From Azadirachta indica (Eukaryota > Streptophyta > Magnoliopsida > Sapindales > Meliaceae): a DNA stretch of 64,000 bases. The DNA lies in contig CM040443.1 of NCBI GenBank assembly GCA_022749755.1, positions 287,191 to 351,190 on the forward strand. Direction: 5' to 3'. The notes below the pieces were generated by a model. The model had not been told where the DNA came from and ran no database searches. It saw only the letters and a list, made by a program, of their open reading frames with translations. Below, one piece after another: positions 10,948 through 23,300 of this stretch. Both the position numbers and the translations under genes were made by a program. The stretch's first letter is position 1. Every line of letters starts with the position of its first letter.

Positions 10948-12402
10948 CTAAAACAGGTTGCTTTTCAGATTTTCCAAGATTGGAGAGGCAAGGATTTTGT
11001 ATGCTCTTTCTGAAGGATGGGCAGCGTCCCAAAGTACATACTGAGACACATTATCACACGCAGATGGGGTAAGCTTATTACAAACTGGCCCCTGTCGAGC
11101 TATGTCTCCTACACCGCAACATCCTTTGTCTGTGACATTGAAGCCTGAAATAATATATCGAACAACCATAAGATACTCTTATTAAATTGCAGTCAGGATA
11201 ATAGTAACTGAAATCTTGTGATGTAATTTATTACCTGATCTCCCTGGATTCTTGATTAGATCAAGCAAAGGATTGTAAACATCCACATAGACTATCTTAG
11301 CTTGAGGAAGGAAGCTTTTGAGATTTTTAACCTCCATCGACAACTTGGAATTAAACATTTTGCTGCTTCATTAATATCATCTCTGCTAATAGATCTTCCC
11401 GTTGATGATGGTAGGTAACCCAGCGATAAGGTTCTAAAAGTAGCAATCTTTCGTGCCCCAAGTCCGTACAAATCCTTCAAATCATTTGCAAACAACCACT
11501 GAGAACAATTTCTCCACAACCTGATCAATATAAATTATTCTTTGGCTATTGATTGTAAATTACCTTAATGAAAGTGGACGTCCAGTTAACTAATTGAGAA
11601 GTGTATGTATCAACAATGTAATTGGTAGACCTGGACGTGTTCGGATTAAAATAGGTGATTGCAATGTCATTATTCGCAAATGACAATAGAAGCACACTAT
11701 TAGATATGATGTTGTTTGCTTTCTTTTCTCCAACAAGCCCTTTAAGTTTTCCCAGGTACTCTTGGAATTTTTTTAATTGATCCGATACAGATATCACTGA
11801 CTGAGATTTTTGTGACACATATAAGAAAAATTGGAACAGCCAGTTAAATTAAAATGAACCAATAATGATTGATTTTAAAGATTAATGCCTTTGATAAATA
11901 AATAAAGAAGCACCAGTATAGTAGGTGTTATAGGATCCAATCCGGAGCCACCTGAAGCAAAGCATACGCCGGTAGGGAGATCTTTGGTTTCCAAATTTGG
12001 GTCAAGATACGCAGGCACAATTTCTGTAATGCCTCAACCTTCAGCTGTAGAGAAGAGAAGAAACTATAAGTAAATATTCAAAATAAGTATTCCAGAAATC
12101 TATCAAATTGTAATACCTATGAAGTCAGTGAGAATTTCTCCGTCGCAAAATCTTCCTGTAGCTTTTCCTCCAATGATATCTATTCCATAAGGAGGGTAAT
12201 TACACTTGGCTATCGAATCATTGAGATTGTTGTTATTTCCCGTATCGAGGATTGAGTCTCCAAATGCTATAAGCGCAGGAAACGAGCAATTTTACTGCAA
12301 TTTTCCAGGTTCGTCTGCGGTAGAGATCGATAATTGAATAACAAAAAGTGTTAACAAAATAGTGTAAGTAACAGAAGACTGCTTCACAAAGAGAACCACC
12401 AT
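10948..12402 (-). pseudogene. GDSL esterase/lipase (EXL-like), inactivated
   Basis: Five exons are recoverable with consensus splice sites: 12402-12117, 12044-11914, 11800-11564, 11474-11235 and 11144-10948. The start is 'MVVLFVKQSS' with a signal peptide. Block I is intact ('[17 protein letters not shown]'), as is the C-terminal 'WDAAHPSERAYKIL' with the catalytic Asp and His. Block III reads 'SFANNDIAITYF', where the family usually has a Gly (GxND). Three lesions disable it: TAA at 12292-12294 after 'GKLQ', TGA at 12034-12036 after 'AEG', and a one-base deletion near 11355, so exon 4 is 240 bp where 241 would keep frame. Intact relatives are secreted lipases or esterases. Intact splice sites suggest recent inactivation. 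Confidence 0.9.
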
Positions 12403-13383
12403 TTTTTTTAAAGTAAATTATACTATTTCTACCACGTTGGTGGGTTGTGATTCTCCTAAACCATTCACGCACGAATATATATGCAAGATTGTGGATGAGT
12501 TTGATAGCCTGTATTTGTTTCATAGCCATGACGTTAGGTCAAAGTTTTGCTTATTTTTGGCTGCATATTGTTACTTCAAATTCTCATCAAAGATGTAAAT
12601 ACTTGAATTTGTTTTAATAAGCAGTTTGTTTCTCAACCTTTATAGTTATTGTGAGAAATTCAACGAGGTGTAAGCTAAGGCAAACAAAATGCTCAAAGAA
12701 AACAGCAGCAGCAGGTCATTAATTAGTTATAATGATAACTGATATTAATCTGTTAATATGGACTATTTTTGGAGGAACAATAGTTGTTCTTGAATGAGGA
12801 CATATAGATCTTAAGAAAACCCAACAGCATAGATTTTTAAGAATTGGTATTCAGCACCTATGAAAACGTATTTTCCAATAATCTTATTTTGAAAAATTAG
12901 GCATCTTGAGTTGCTGTTGAAAATTAATTCAAATATCTAATTATTGAATAATATAAATTTTAAAATGGGTCTATTAATAATTTTTGGATGCCAGATGAAT
13001 TATAAAATAAATAATCATTTCATAGTTTGAAACAATTCGAAACATGTTCTAAGTCGCAAATGATGTCTATAATACTTCGAAATCAATATTCATAATTATA
13101 CATTTGATGATAGATCTTGTCATGGCTAAATTAGGTTAAAGTAATAATAGATGGAAACATATAGAATCCTGTAGAAAAACTTTCTTACTTTTCATACATG
13201 CATAATAAAATAAAAAATAAATACTTTGAAAGAAAATTGTCTGTCTTCTTTATTATCCTCAAAGCCATTCACACGTATGGATATGTTTGTTGTTTCACGA
13301 CCAAAAATTAAAAGACGACTGCTTTTTATGTATATTATTCTGTATATCAAATATACATTTAACGGTCTTTTTAAATATACATA
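12403..13383. other. Intergenic spacer upstream of the GDSL pseudogene
   Basis: This AT-rich spacer contains the former promoter side of the GDSL pseudogene. I see no convincing coding frame, RNA gene or complete repeat. The open frame near 13226-13477 has no recognisable domain and unsuitable composition. Confidence 0.5.
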
Positions 13384-13787
13384 TAGGGCTTGTTTGGCAG
13401 GTAAGTTTGGATTGTATTATTTCACTATTTGGGCACTGTTTAGGATAATTTTTTTTGTCCAATATTTTGGATTGTAAAAAAATTTAAAATAATATGGTTT
13501 AAACTCCTTAAATTTAACCCTACCCTTGCTCTTGAGTCAAGCTCATATTGTGCTATTTTTTATTTTTTTAAAACTTATTTTTAACAAAATATTAATTTTT
13601 AAATTATTTAATTATTAATTAAAAATAATAATATATAATTAAATAATAAAAATAAATTTTATATGATTAATATATTATAGTGCAATAGCGCACCTAACAA
13701 TAATAGATTAAATTTTATTCAATATAATCCATTATAATTTAATCTAATCTACTCCATTATAATCAAATACAGTCGAATACGTTCAAA
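13384..13787 (+). mobile_element. hAT/MITE-like fragment ending at the assembly gap
   Basis: It begins 'TAGGGCTTGTTTGGCAGGT', a start typical of plant hAT-type miniature elements, with 'TTTGGATTGTATTATTTCAC' just after. Toward the gap, 'CCATTATAATCAAATACAG' and 'CGAATACGTTCAAA' look like the opposite inverted end just before its terminal bases. The N run hides the expected 'CAAACAAGCCC' end, so the assignment is provisional. Confidence 0.5.
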
Positions 13788-13887
13788 NNNNNNNNNNNNN
13801 NNNNNNNNNNNNNNNNNNNNNNNNNNNNNNNNNNNNNNNNNNNNNNNNNNNNNNNNNNNNNNNNNNNNNNNNNNNNNNNNNNNNNNN
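13788..13887. other. Assembly gap, exactly 100 N
   Basis: One hundred consecutive N, the conventional placeholder for a gap of unknown size. Real sequence of unknown length may be missing. From 13888 to 15069 the sequence is very AT-rich with no gene visible. Confidence 0.99.
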
Positions 13888-15069
13888 AAAATCTACCTCT
13901 ATTTAGGGAAAATTTGCCCTAACTCACCACATGATAAATACAATTTTGGCACAATGAGCAAAAGTTTGTGCATAATTTGGGCAAGAAAATTTATCCTAAA
14001 GCCATTATGGATGCTTAAATCTCTCTTTTTCTAATAAGACAGATAAGCAATTATCATTATATTAGAAAAAAAATAACAAATATTTACCATTAAACTATTA
14101 ACAAATAGCTTTAATGTTGATATAAACTTACCTACCGGATGAGACATACACACTTATTATTAAACTACAAATAAGTACATAGTTTATGTATTGATCTAAA
14201 TTTACCTAACATTTTAAAGATTTTCTAACACATGCATATTTTTATATATAAGGTCAAGATTTATTTTCTCATTATATTAAACGTATTAACAGCTAATTAC
14301 ACACATTTATTTATTTATATTTAACACTAAATCTTAATCTAAAATTTATCAAATCAACATACTAATAACGTGATACACACATCCATATAAGATTTCTTAT
14401 TTGGACATTTACCAATTACAATGCTTATACTATTTAAAAATTAATTAATTGATTAATTGTTACCCGATCTTCTTATTATAAAGTATAGATTACAAACATG
14501 CTGAAAATTAATTTACAAACCCTTAATACTTATTAATTAATTATTTGGCGCCGTCTTTATTGACTCAGAGAGTAAAATATACACCTTCATCTTTGTTAAT
14601 TAAATTTTAAGATTAATTATTATAATCCACTTTCTTTTTTACTTGTATTAATTGAACTACTCCTTCATCAATACAATATGCACACTTTCATCAATATAAT
14701 CTACTTTTGAGTAGTGGAAGAAGATTTTTCTCGACCCAAGACTTAGATATCATTCTTATATATATATACACATATATATAGACACACACGTATACATACA
14801 TATGTATATATAATTAAATATTTAGTTCCCAGTTTAACTTTTTTATTAAATATAATAATTTTTTATGTTAAAAATTCATTTAAATTTTTTTATATTATTT
14901 AGCTAACATTAGAAAAAAAATTTTAGAAATTAAAAAATATATTTTTAAATTTTAAATATTTATAATAATTTTTTTTAAAGATTAAATTATCTAAAAATAT
15001 CTTTATTTTATTTTAGAAAATTTACATTATTCCTTTATAATATAACCTCAAAAATTTATCTTTAACCCT

Positions 15070-15475
15070 TGGCTTGAGAGTGATTCAATTCTGGTTATTC
15101 ACCTCTTGAATAATAATTCTATTCACCCTCGTTGGAATAATTGTAAAGACTTAACTTCCAAAATGAACTTCCATTACACTCATACGTTTTCGGAGAATAA
15201 TAGTGTAGCAGATACTTCAGCGAACTTAGGTATTTTTTATGAAGTTTTTCATTAGTGGGATACTTTTCCTGAAGATATCTATAGCCAGCTCTTTAAAGAT
15301 GCTAACAGTTTTCGACTTATGGTTTTTGTTAGGTCTTTTTATGAATTTTTTTGTCTAGCTTTTTGCTTGTGGCGTAGAGTTATTTCTCTTTTGCCTTTAA
15401 ATCTAGGCTACGATTTCTATAGCTATTTCTTTTAATTAATGAAATTACCTCCTCAGAGGATTATCTATAAAAACA
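15070..15475 (+). pseudogene. LINE (L1-like) ORF2 3' relic: RNase H domain end
   Basis: From TGG at 15070 the frame reads 'WLESDSILVIHLLNN' and then 'NCKDLTSKMNFHYTHTFSENNSVADTSANLG' with a few changes. This is the typical plant LINE RNase H pattern: catalytic Asp in ESDS, then the R/S-E-x-N-x-x-A-D box. It then meets a TAG at about 15253 and continues with 'WDTFPEDIYSQLFKDANSFR'. The tail reaches about 15475 without a clear poly(A). The reverse transcriptase and endonuclease parts are absent. A captured host-type RNase H is possible but less likely. Confidence 0.75.
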
Positions 15476-15860
15476 AATAATAATATAATTTCTTTAAAAA
15501 AATTATTTATAATAAGTAAATAATTAATAAATTTTTGTTAAAAATTTTACTTTTAAATAGTTTATTTAAAAATCTCTACATGAAAAACTATCCCAAATAG
15601 AACCATATTATTTTAGTTAAGTGTTTTGTGCAAAAATGATATTTTCTTATTCTTAGTTATTTTGATAAATTAATCTTAATTAAAGAAATTAATAAGCAAT
15701 TAGCCGAGGAAAAAGATAGATAAGAAAATTAATTAATTAATAGGGCAACAATAAGGCAGCATTGATATTAACCAAAAGCATTAATTAATTTTAGGATGAA
15801 TATATAGTGATTTCTTCTTGCAATTACTGCCTGTAACTAGAGTAATTAATGTCTGCTTAT

Positions 15861-18800
15861 GAGGGTTATTATCAAATTTTTCCCCTAAAATTTGATATTA
15901 TATTAGTTGGATTTAAAAATGTGGCAAATGTATCAAAAAACTCCCCTTGACGGCTAGTCGACTAATCCTAAATGACATATTTACTGAAATACTCTCAATC
16001 TTTAACTTTTATGTTAATTAATTAATTATAAAAGCTATTTTAGTTCAAAGGTTTATGAGTTATTTTTTTTAATATGAAATTTGAATATAATTATTAAAAT
16101 ATTTAAGAGTCTTTTTTTCAATTTATATTTGAATATTTGTTAAAAATATTAAATATAATTAAGTTAAAAATTTTAACTTAAATCTGAATAAGCATATGTC
16201 TAAATAATCTAATATTTTTATTATTTGAAAATATTTTTATTTTATTAATTTATTTATTAACAAAATTAAAACTCTATTTAACTATTTTTTATGTATCTTT
16301 TCTTTATTGTGGGCTCTTTTTACTTATCTTCTCAATTATACTTATTTTATATTTTAATTATTGTAATAAATTTTTATATTTATATAATTACAATAATATT
16401 AAAATATGAGTTATTATTTTTATTTAATTTTTATTGATCTTTATATTATTGATTAGAAATTACTGTTTTTAAAAAATCATATATCAAACAAATAAATTAT
16501 GTACATATTAATATAATTTTTTTTATCTATTATTATGCTAATATAATTAAGGTTATTATAAATATTAGTATATTATATAAAAGAGTATATATGTCAAAAT
16601 ATCGATTTTTAAATTTTTTATTTTATTAAAACAAACAATTTAATACTTATTTTTGGATGTTTTAAATTAAAAAACAAATATATTATTTAGATTCATATTT
16701 CATTTAAATTCATATTTAGAGTTCAAACAAAGAAAAATGCTACATTAGTCTATCACCCTTATAAGTCTTAGTAATTTCAAAAATATATTTAAAAATATCA
16801 ATTTATTATAAAATGATAATTATGCTATTGTATAATAATTATTATTTAAAAAAACTAACAATATTATTTTAATTAAAGATTTATTAGTTAATAATTATTA
16901 TTTTTTAAATAATTATTTTATCAACATATTATTGAAATAATATTTTAGTTGATATATTTTACATAAATATCTTATATTTTATTCTTATATAATTATTTAA
17001 AAAAATGACTACTAAATCTTTAAAATTTAATAAAGTACAATATATTTAATAATATATTTATGTAAAATACATTAATTAAATAAATGATATTCATTTTTAT
17101 TGATATTTTTTCTATTATTTTATTTCTATTTTAAATATGTATATATATACTTTATTTAAATTACAATATAGTTAAAAATATTTATTATAAATATGTTATA
17201 AAATAAATAAAATTTATAAATCTAAATTTTTTTTAATTTCTAATAATTATGCATGCATAACTTAATTTGTTTTATTTAATTTATTACAAATAATTAAATA
17301 TAATTGTTTTATTAATATATTATAAAAATAATATTATTATTTTATAGGGATATTATCACATACTTCCCCCTAAGGTTTGCATTAGTATCACTTACCTAGA
17401 AAATATAGTGAATGTATCACTTACCTCCCCTTAACTGTTAGTAGACTAATTCTTAGATTTGTAATTACTAAAATACCATAAAACTTTATTTTCATAAATA
17501 AAAGAATTTGGGATTAAAAAAGCACTATAATAGGACCTTAATCAAACAATTTTTAAGCCAAAATTAAAAATTAATACAAATAAATAAATAAATACAAAAT
17601 AAACTGTAACAAAACAAAAAATAATTTTTTGATAAATTAAATAATACAAACAAATAAAAATCTAATTTAATTGTTTATGCTTTAGTAAAATAGAACAATT
17701 GTTCAACAAAGCTTAAAAGTGAAATATGACCAACTACTTAGAGAAGTTTCAGATTATAACAAAACCATCAATCATCAATTTTGACATTTCAACAAAAGTT
17801 AGTCGAGCCCATTGAGTCCACAAAAGTAAGAGAATGCGCGTATTCGATTGATGAGGTCCCACCATGGTTTCATTCTACTGCAGAGAAAACAATCTAATAT
17901 TAATTTTCCAATTCAAATCCATAGCTTGAGAGCATATAACAGCCTTAATTGCTCCCATCTATTAGAAATGATCTAAATGAAGATCTAGCTCAACTACATT
18001 ACTTTAATCTTATACTTTTCACCTAATAAATCCCAATAACAGTTCCCACCTCCACCACCACTACCACTGTACCTCCCTCCCAAGAAATGCAAATTAGTAA
18101 TTTATAAATATGCCAAGACTCATCATATTAATTTAACAAACTTCTTGCCTCACCACAATAATCACGACCTTTGCACCACCTTTATACCCACCATTCATTC
18201 CTCTCTCACCTTACGCACTACCACCTCCATACATGTCGTTTATTCCTCTCTAACCTTACACACCACCATCTATGTTACCTCTTTCGCCGTCACCTCTTTT
18301 CTTTTCACTTAAATTACTGTTAGATCTTGTAATATCAACAGATTTGGTGGCGTTAATCAATAAAAAAATGGCTAACTAGACACTGACTAAAACAATGGCA
18401 GTTGTTGGTTTGGCTATTGTTGTTATAGACTTCGGTGATAACGAGTCAAAAACCATATTGGGATTTGATGGACAATATCTATTGATGCTGGTGGTAGCTA
18501 AATCAATGACAACGATGGCTTGGAGTAAATATAAGGTGAATGGATAACTCTAGGGTAATCGAGTGTGCAAATAAAATGGGAAAAAGACAAAGAAAAGAGT
18601 AAAGTAATTCCTATTTTACAAAAATGCCCATTTGATTAACAGTCAATTAAAAGCCAAAAATAACAGTAAAAAAGGTAAGTGATACATTTATTATATTTTC
18701 TATTTAAGTGATACTAATATAAACCTCAGGGGAGGTATGTGATAATACCCTTTATTTTACGTGAAACTTAAAAGTTGAAGAAATTTAAGTAAATATGTTA

Positions 18801-18895
18801 TTTAGGGTTAGTTGACTAACAGTCAAGGAGACATTTTTGATACATTTCTTAAAAATTCTATCAAAAATTCTACCCAACTGATACAATCTTAAAGC
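15861..18895. mobile_element. Outer long-TIR DNA element carrying a nested relative
   Basis: The left end begins 'AGGGTTATTATCAAATTTTT' (15863). It contains 'TGTATCAAAAAACTCCCCTT' and 'GGCTAGTCGACTAATCC'. The reverse complement of 18780-18880 gives 'TGTATCAAAAATGTCTCCTT' and 'GTTAGTCAACTAACCC', a clear inverted match of about 100 bp. The extreme right end seems worn. The interior is AT-rich with no transposase frame and is interrupted by the element at 17346-18751. Confidence 0.7.
17346..18751. mobile_element. Nested Mutator-like non-autonomous element with TIRs and 9-bp TSD
   Basis: The left end 'AGGGATATTATCACATAC' and the reverse-complemented right end 'AGGGTATTATCACATACC' open inverted repeats of over 100 bp that share 'TATCACTTACCT' and 'GAATGTATCACTTACC' blocks. 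Flanking 9-mers are TTATTTTAT (17337-17345) and TTATTTTAC (18752-18760), 8 of 9 identical, which is the size of a Mutator-type target duplication. The interior (about 17800-18560) is less AT-rich and includes CCACCA-rich sequence around 18040-18290 that could be captured host DNA. No open frame of meaningful length survives. Confidence 0.75.
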
Positions 18896-20200
18896 TTATA
18901 TTTATATTATGACAAGAGTATGATTTCATAACACAAATAAGCATGTATTTTATTGCAACAATCATTGATATAATTCCAGGTTGCTATAAATGCTAATACA
19001 ATATTGCAATCACATTTTATTAAAGAGTAATACCATACTTCCCAAGTTATGTATCCCAACTTTTTATCATACAATGTTTCGGACAACTAATTACCTTAAA
19101 AATTATAAAATTTATTATGTAATTAAAAAAATATGTATCACTATTTAAGATATAACTTTGAAATTTTATTGCATTTATTTTTAGATTACTGCTACATATA
19201 CAAATTCTTATACAAACTAATCTGTATAAATTAATGTGAAATTATTTTATTATTGTTACATATTCTACATTTTTACGAGAATTTTATAAGAGTAAAAGAA
19301 CATAAATCGCATGAAACATATCAGACCAATATAACATTCTCACAATAATTAAAATGGAGCTACATTAAGATTCGAAGTGGCGATTAATGCCTCGAAATTA
19401 CAATGGAACCTCAATTTTCCTCTAAAGTTGCCCCTTTTAAAACGTAAAGACTGTTAGACATTATTATTAATTAGCCGAGGCTTTTAAGATTGTGATGGGC
19501 TTAGATCCGTTATTCTCACCCAATGGGCCATGTTAAGATTAAGTTTCAAGCCTGCTAATCTGGCCCAGCTTGTTCGAGACATCGTGTTTTCGCAATATGA
19601 TTGGAAAAAAAAAAATAGTGATGTCATTCGGTTTTCATAAAGTCTTTTCTTCACTTACCTCATCGAAATATGTTTTAAGTTAAATAAAAAAATTATTATG
19701 AAAAAGAAAGAATACGAGTTTGAAGGGATTTTAACTTGGAATAAATACTGAGAGGATTTGCTCAAATCAAATCAATGGGAGCTTGGAGAAATTCTGTACT
19801 TTGTCTTAGTGGTAAATGCAGACACTACATGGACAAAATTAAGACCTTGACACATTTTGATGAATGCTGAAACTTTCAGAAAAGACTTCAAAAGACCTGC
19901 AGATTGTTTCACTCACTGCAACTCATCGGTTTAAAATGTAAATATGTCTAGTGACCAAGTATTTTAGCACTGAAAATAATTATACAGATCATGGTATTCA
20001 TAATAGCCATTGCCCCTTCTCCAGAGGAAAGCCATGCAAAATTAGATTTACACCTTTTCAGAGTTCCAAACCTTCCGAGGAACTGTACATACAAATGGGG
20101 AAAGGGTTTGTGGTAGTATACATGTTCTTGGATGCTAATCAAGTTAATAGAAGTTGGTTAGAGGGAAAACTGCAAGAACCTGAGTTCGATGATGTTGTTT
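18896..20200. other. Intergenic and 3' flank of the cytokinin receptor gene
   Basis: AT-rich spacer, becoming less AT-rich after about 19770 where the 3' UTR of the histidine kinase gene probably lies. No independent gene is supported. Two overlapping open frames at 19948-20202 on opposite strands have no recognisable domain and look accidental. Confidence 0.45.
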
Positions 20201-20351
20201 AGGGTGAAGAGTTCTTGAAAATCCAAGAAAACCAACATCGTTACCGCTTGTGAAGAATGAAGTGCACCAGCAGAATATCAAAAATTGCTGGATTCCCTAG
20301 AGCTTTCCAAGATAGAATTGGTTGATTCCCTGGAGGTTTCAGAAACTCTAT

Positions 20352-23300
20352 TTATGAGCCTGAGATAGGTTTGGATTTGAAGAACCTGGCAATTTCCCGA
20401 TAAAGATTTTCTTCCTCGAATGGCTTTGAGACATATCCATCCATTCCACATTTCTGGCACTCCTCAAATGTGGCATGGATCACATCAGCTGTCATGGCTA
20501 ATATTGGTATGTGCCACTCAGCTTTTTTGGCAGTGCTATCAACTGTGGATCCGCCATTTGTCATCTGCTCATTTGCTTTGCTCTCCATCTGCCGGATTCG
20601 GCGAGTCGCCTCAAACCTATAAAGAGAAGAAAGATAAATTTGGTTAAACTCATAGCTGTAAACAAAATCTCTGCATATGAAAAACAAATACATATATGGG
20701 CTAGTAAATGTCTACTCAAAAAATGGATATGCAATTATAACTTTGATCTCAATCCCCCAGGAATTGGAAGTAAACTTATTTGCATCATACAGTAGTCAAA
20801 ATGCCTTATTAGTAAAGCAAACAGATAGTAAATGTGAAACAGGCCATAAACCGAACATACAATATCCTTAAAGGTGTACTTGAGTTGGTAGGTGGCTCTG
20901 AAGTTTGCATGTTTCATATTCACCAGATTTAGACATGAAATATTACTGAGGATCAGTTTTAATTCAGTAGGTTAAAGGCATGTAAACAAAAGCATCAAAA
21001 TGATTTTACTTAAAAATCTTTACAATCTCTAAAAGAAGGCATTCTATGTAGCATCAACAAAGAAAAAACAACTTATGAAAAAGGATTAATTGCCGTTTCA
21101 AGAATGGAAGACATACCCATCCATTTCTGGCATCTGAATATCCATGAAACAAGCGTCAAAACCATGTGGTAGTTGAAGCTTTTCCAAGGCAGCTTTGCCA
21201 CTGGCAGCACATTCTACCTTGGCTCCAAACTTCTTCAGTGCACCTGCAGCAACTATGCGGTTTATACTGTTGTCATCAACCACCAAAATCTTCCTGCCAC
21301 AGAGCAAACCCTGTTTGAAACTTGATCCATTGGGCATATTTCCTGCCTGCCTCTTACTCTCTGTACTGAGAACCTGTTGAAGACAAGCAGCAATCATACT
21401 TGCTCTTAAAGGTTTCATGATCACTGTATCTGCAAAACCTCCCTTCTTGGCTTTATCAACTTCATCATTACTGATATTGGTTGCAAGAAGGATCAGCTTA
21501 GGCAGCTTAAAGACATTTCCATTCAGCATACGGTCCACTAGCTGTAAATTCATGCCATCCTCACCAGAAATCCAGCAATCCTTCTCAACTAGAATAATAT
21601 CAGGCTGGAACTTATCACTGCACAAAAGCAAGACTGCTCAATAAGGCTTGAATGTAAAAGAAGGGCTCTGCCCAAAGATCTGCTTCAAACTTCTTTTTCA
21701 TTTTTACTTTTCGTTGAGATTTTCTCATGAAAACAACCTGAGCTCATTTTACAGGCTTATGAGTTGCTATTCTTTTATTTTCATATATACAACACATAAC
21801 ATTCAGCATAAAAAAAAAAGTACTTTTTTCCTGTAAATTAATAACATAAATCACAATGAAAAGTCAATATTCAAGTATGTTGAAACTAAAATAAGCAATC
21901 CTAGGTGTCATTAGCTGTAGCCTGGTAAGCAAGGTTTGACTACTAGTTGCATTTTCTTTTCATTCTTACTGTAGTTCTATATAATTTGTACTCTTTAGTG
22001 ATAATGGATACCCAATGATTGATGCTAATCTCTTTGTTTCTAGCATTTCTTTTCCTCAGAATCAATAAGGATTCTCAATAACAAGTGAAGTAGAAAAACT
22101 TACCCAGATGATTGAAACCCATTCTTTTCAGTGGAAGTCAGATCCTTGATGCTGCTAGAAATTTTGACCATGATGCCAAGTCTATTCAAATGATATTGGG
22201 TGACAGCTGCTCTGACCGGTTTTTCATCAACAACTACTGCTTTCAATCCTCTAAAACCAGAAGGTAGATCTTCAGAATTAGATTTTTTGATAGCATCAAA
22301 TGCATTTTTCTTGCACCTCCCAAAAACAGCAGTGAATGAAAATGTACTCCCGACCTGAGGGCGGCTTACAAAGCTTATCTGACCATGCATCAGCTCAACC
22401 AAACACTTACTGATACTCAAGCCTATACCAGTTCCTCCATAATGTCTAGAGGTTGAGCTATCTGCTTGCATGAAGGGCATGAAAACCCGATCCTGGGCAG
22501 ATAATGGGATCCCAATTCCTGTATCCTCCACACATACCATTAAAGTGACATCCTCTGAGGCATCATTAGAGGCCATCATGTTTATAATAGATGCATTAGA
22601 TCGGAATCTTTCATCATCAATTAAATGTTTAAATTTATCCCAATTATTTTGCTCATCAGCTGCTTCCAGACCGCTTAAGGTATTAAACTGGCCTGTGCCA
22701 GTTGGACGGGCACCTTCATCTGATCCTCCATTCAAGAAAGTTCCATCTTTTGCATCCATTTTTACCTTTGAGTTTTCAGCTAGATGGACTTTAACAAATA
22801 TATGTCCTCGTTCTGTGAACTGCCATCAACTTAATATAGTGAATTTCAAATATATCAAGAAATTAAGTGGAAAAAAATAACAATGACTGTAATTTGGGAA
22901 ATTATAATTAATCACCAATAAATCAATTGCAGCAGAAGTACAATAGATTAGCAGTATGAGTTTAATACAAAACCTTAAACAATAAACTTACTTTGACAGA
23001 GTTCCCCACAAGATTTGTAATGATCTGTCTGAATCTGCCAGGATCCCCTAAAACAATTTCTGGAACTTTATCAGAAACAAAAACTGCCAGCTTCATGTCC
23101 CCATTTGAGTAGATGTCGAAAACCCCCAGAAGGGTGGAAGGAAAAGACAATAGTTAAGACCAAGTCAGTTCAAAAATGAAAAAATAAATGACAGCTGTAC
23201 TCGATAAATTATTAGAGCTATATGTAACATGGCAACAAACAGAAAAGAATAATAATATGTTTTGAGGGGCCTTTAAGCCTTTGTTGGATGAACACACTTA

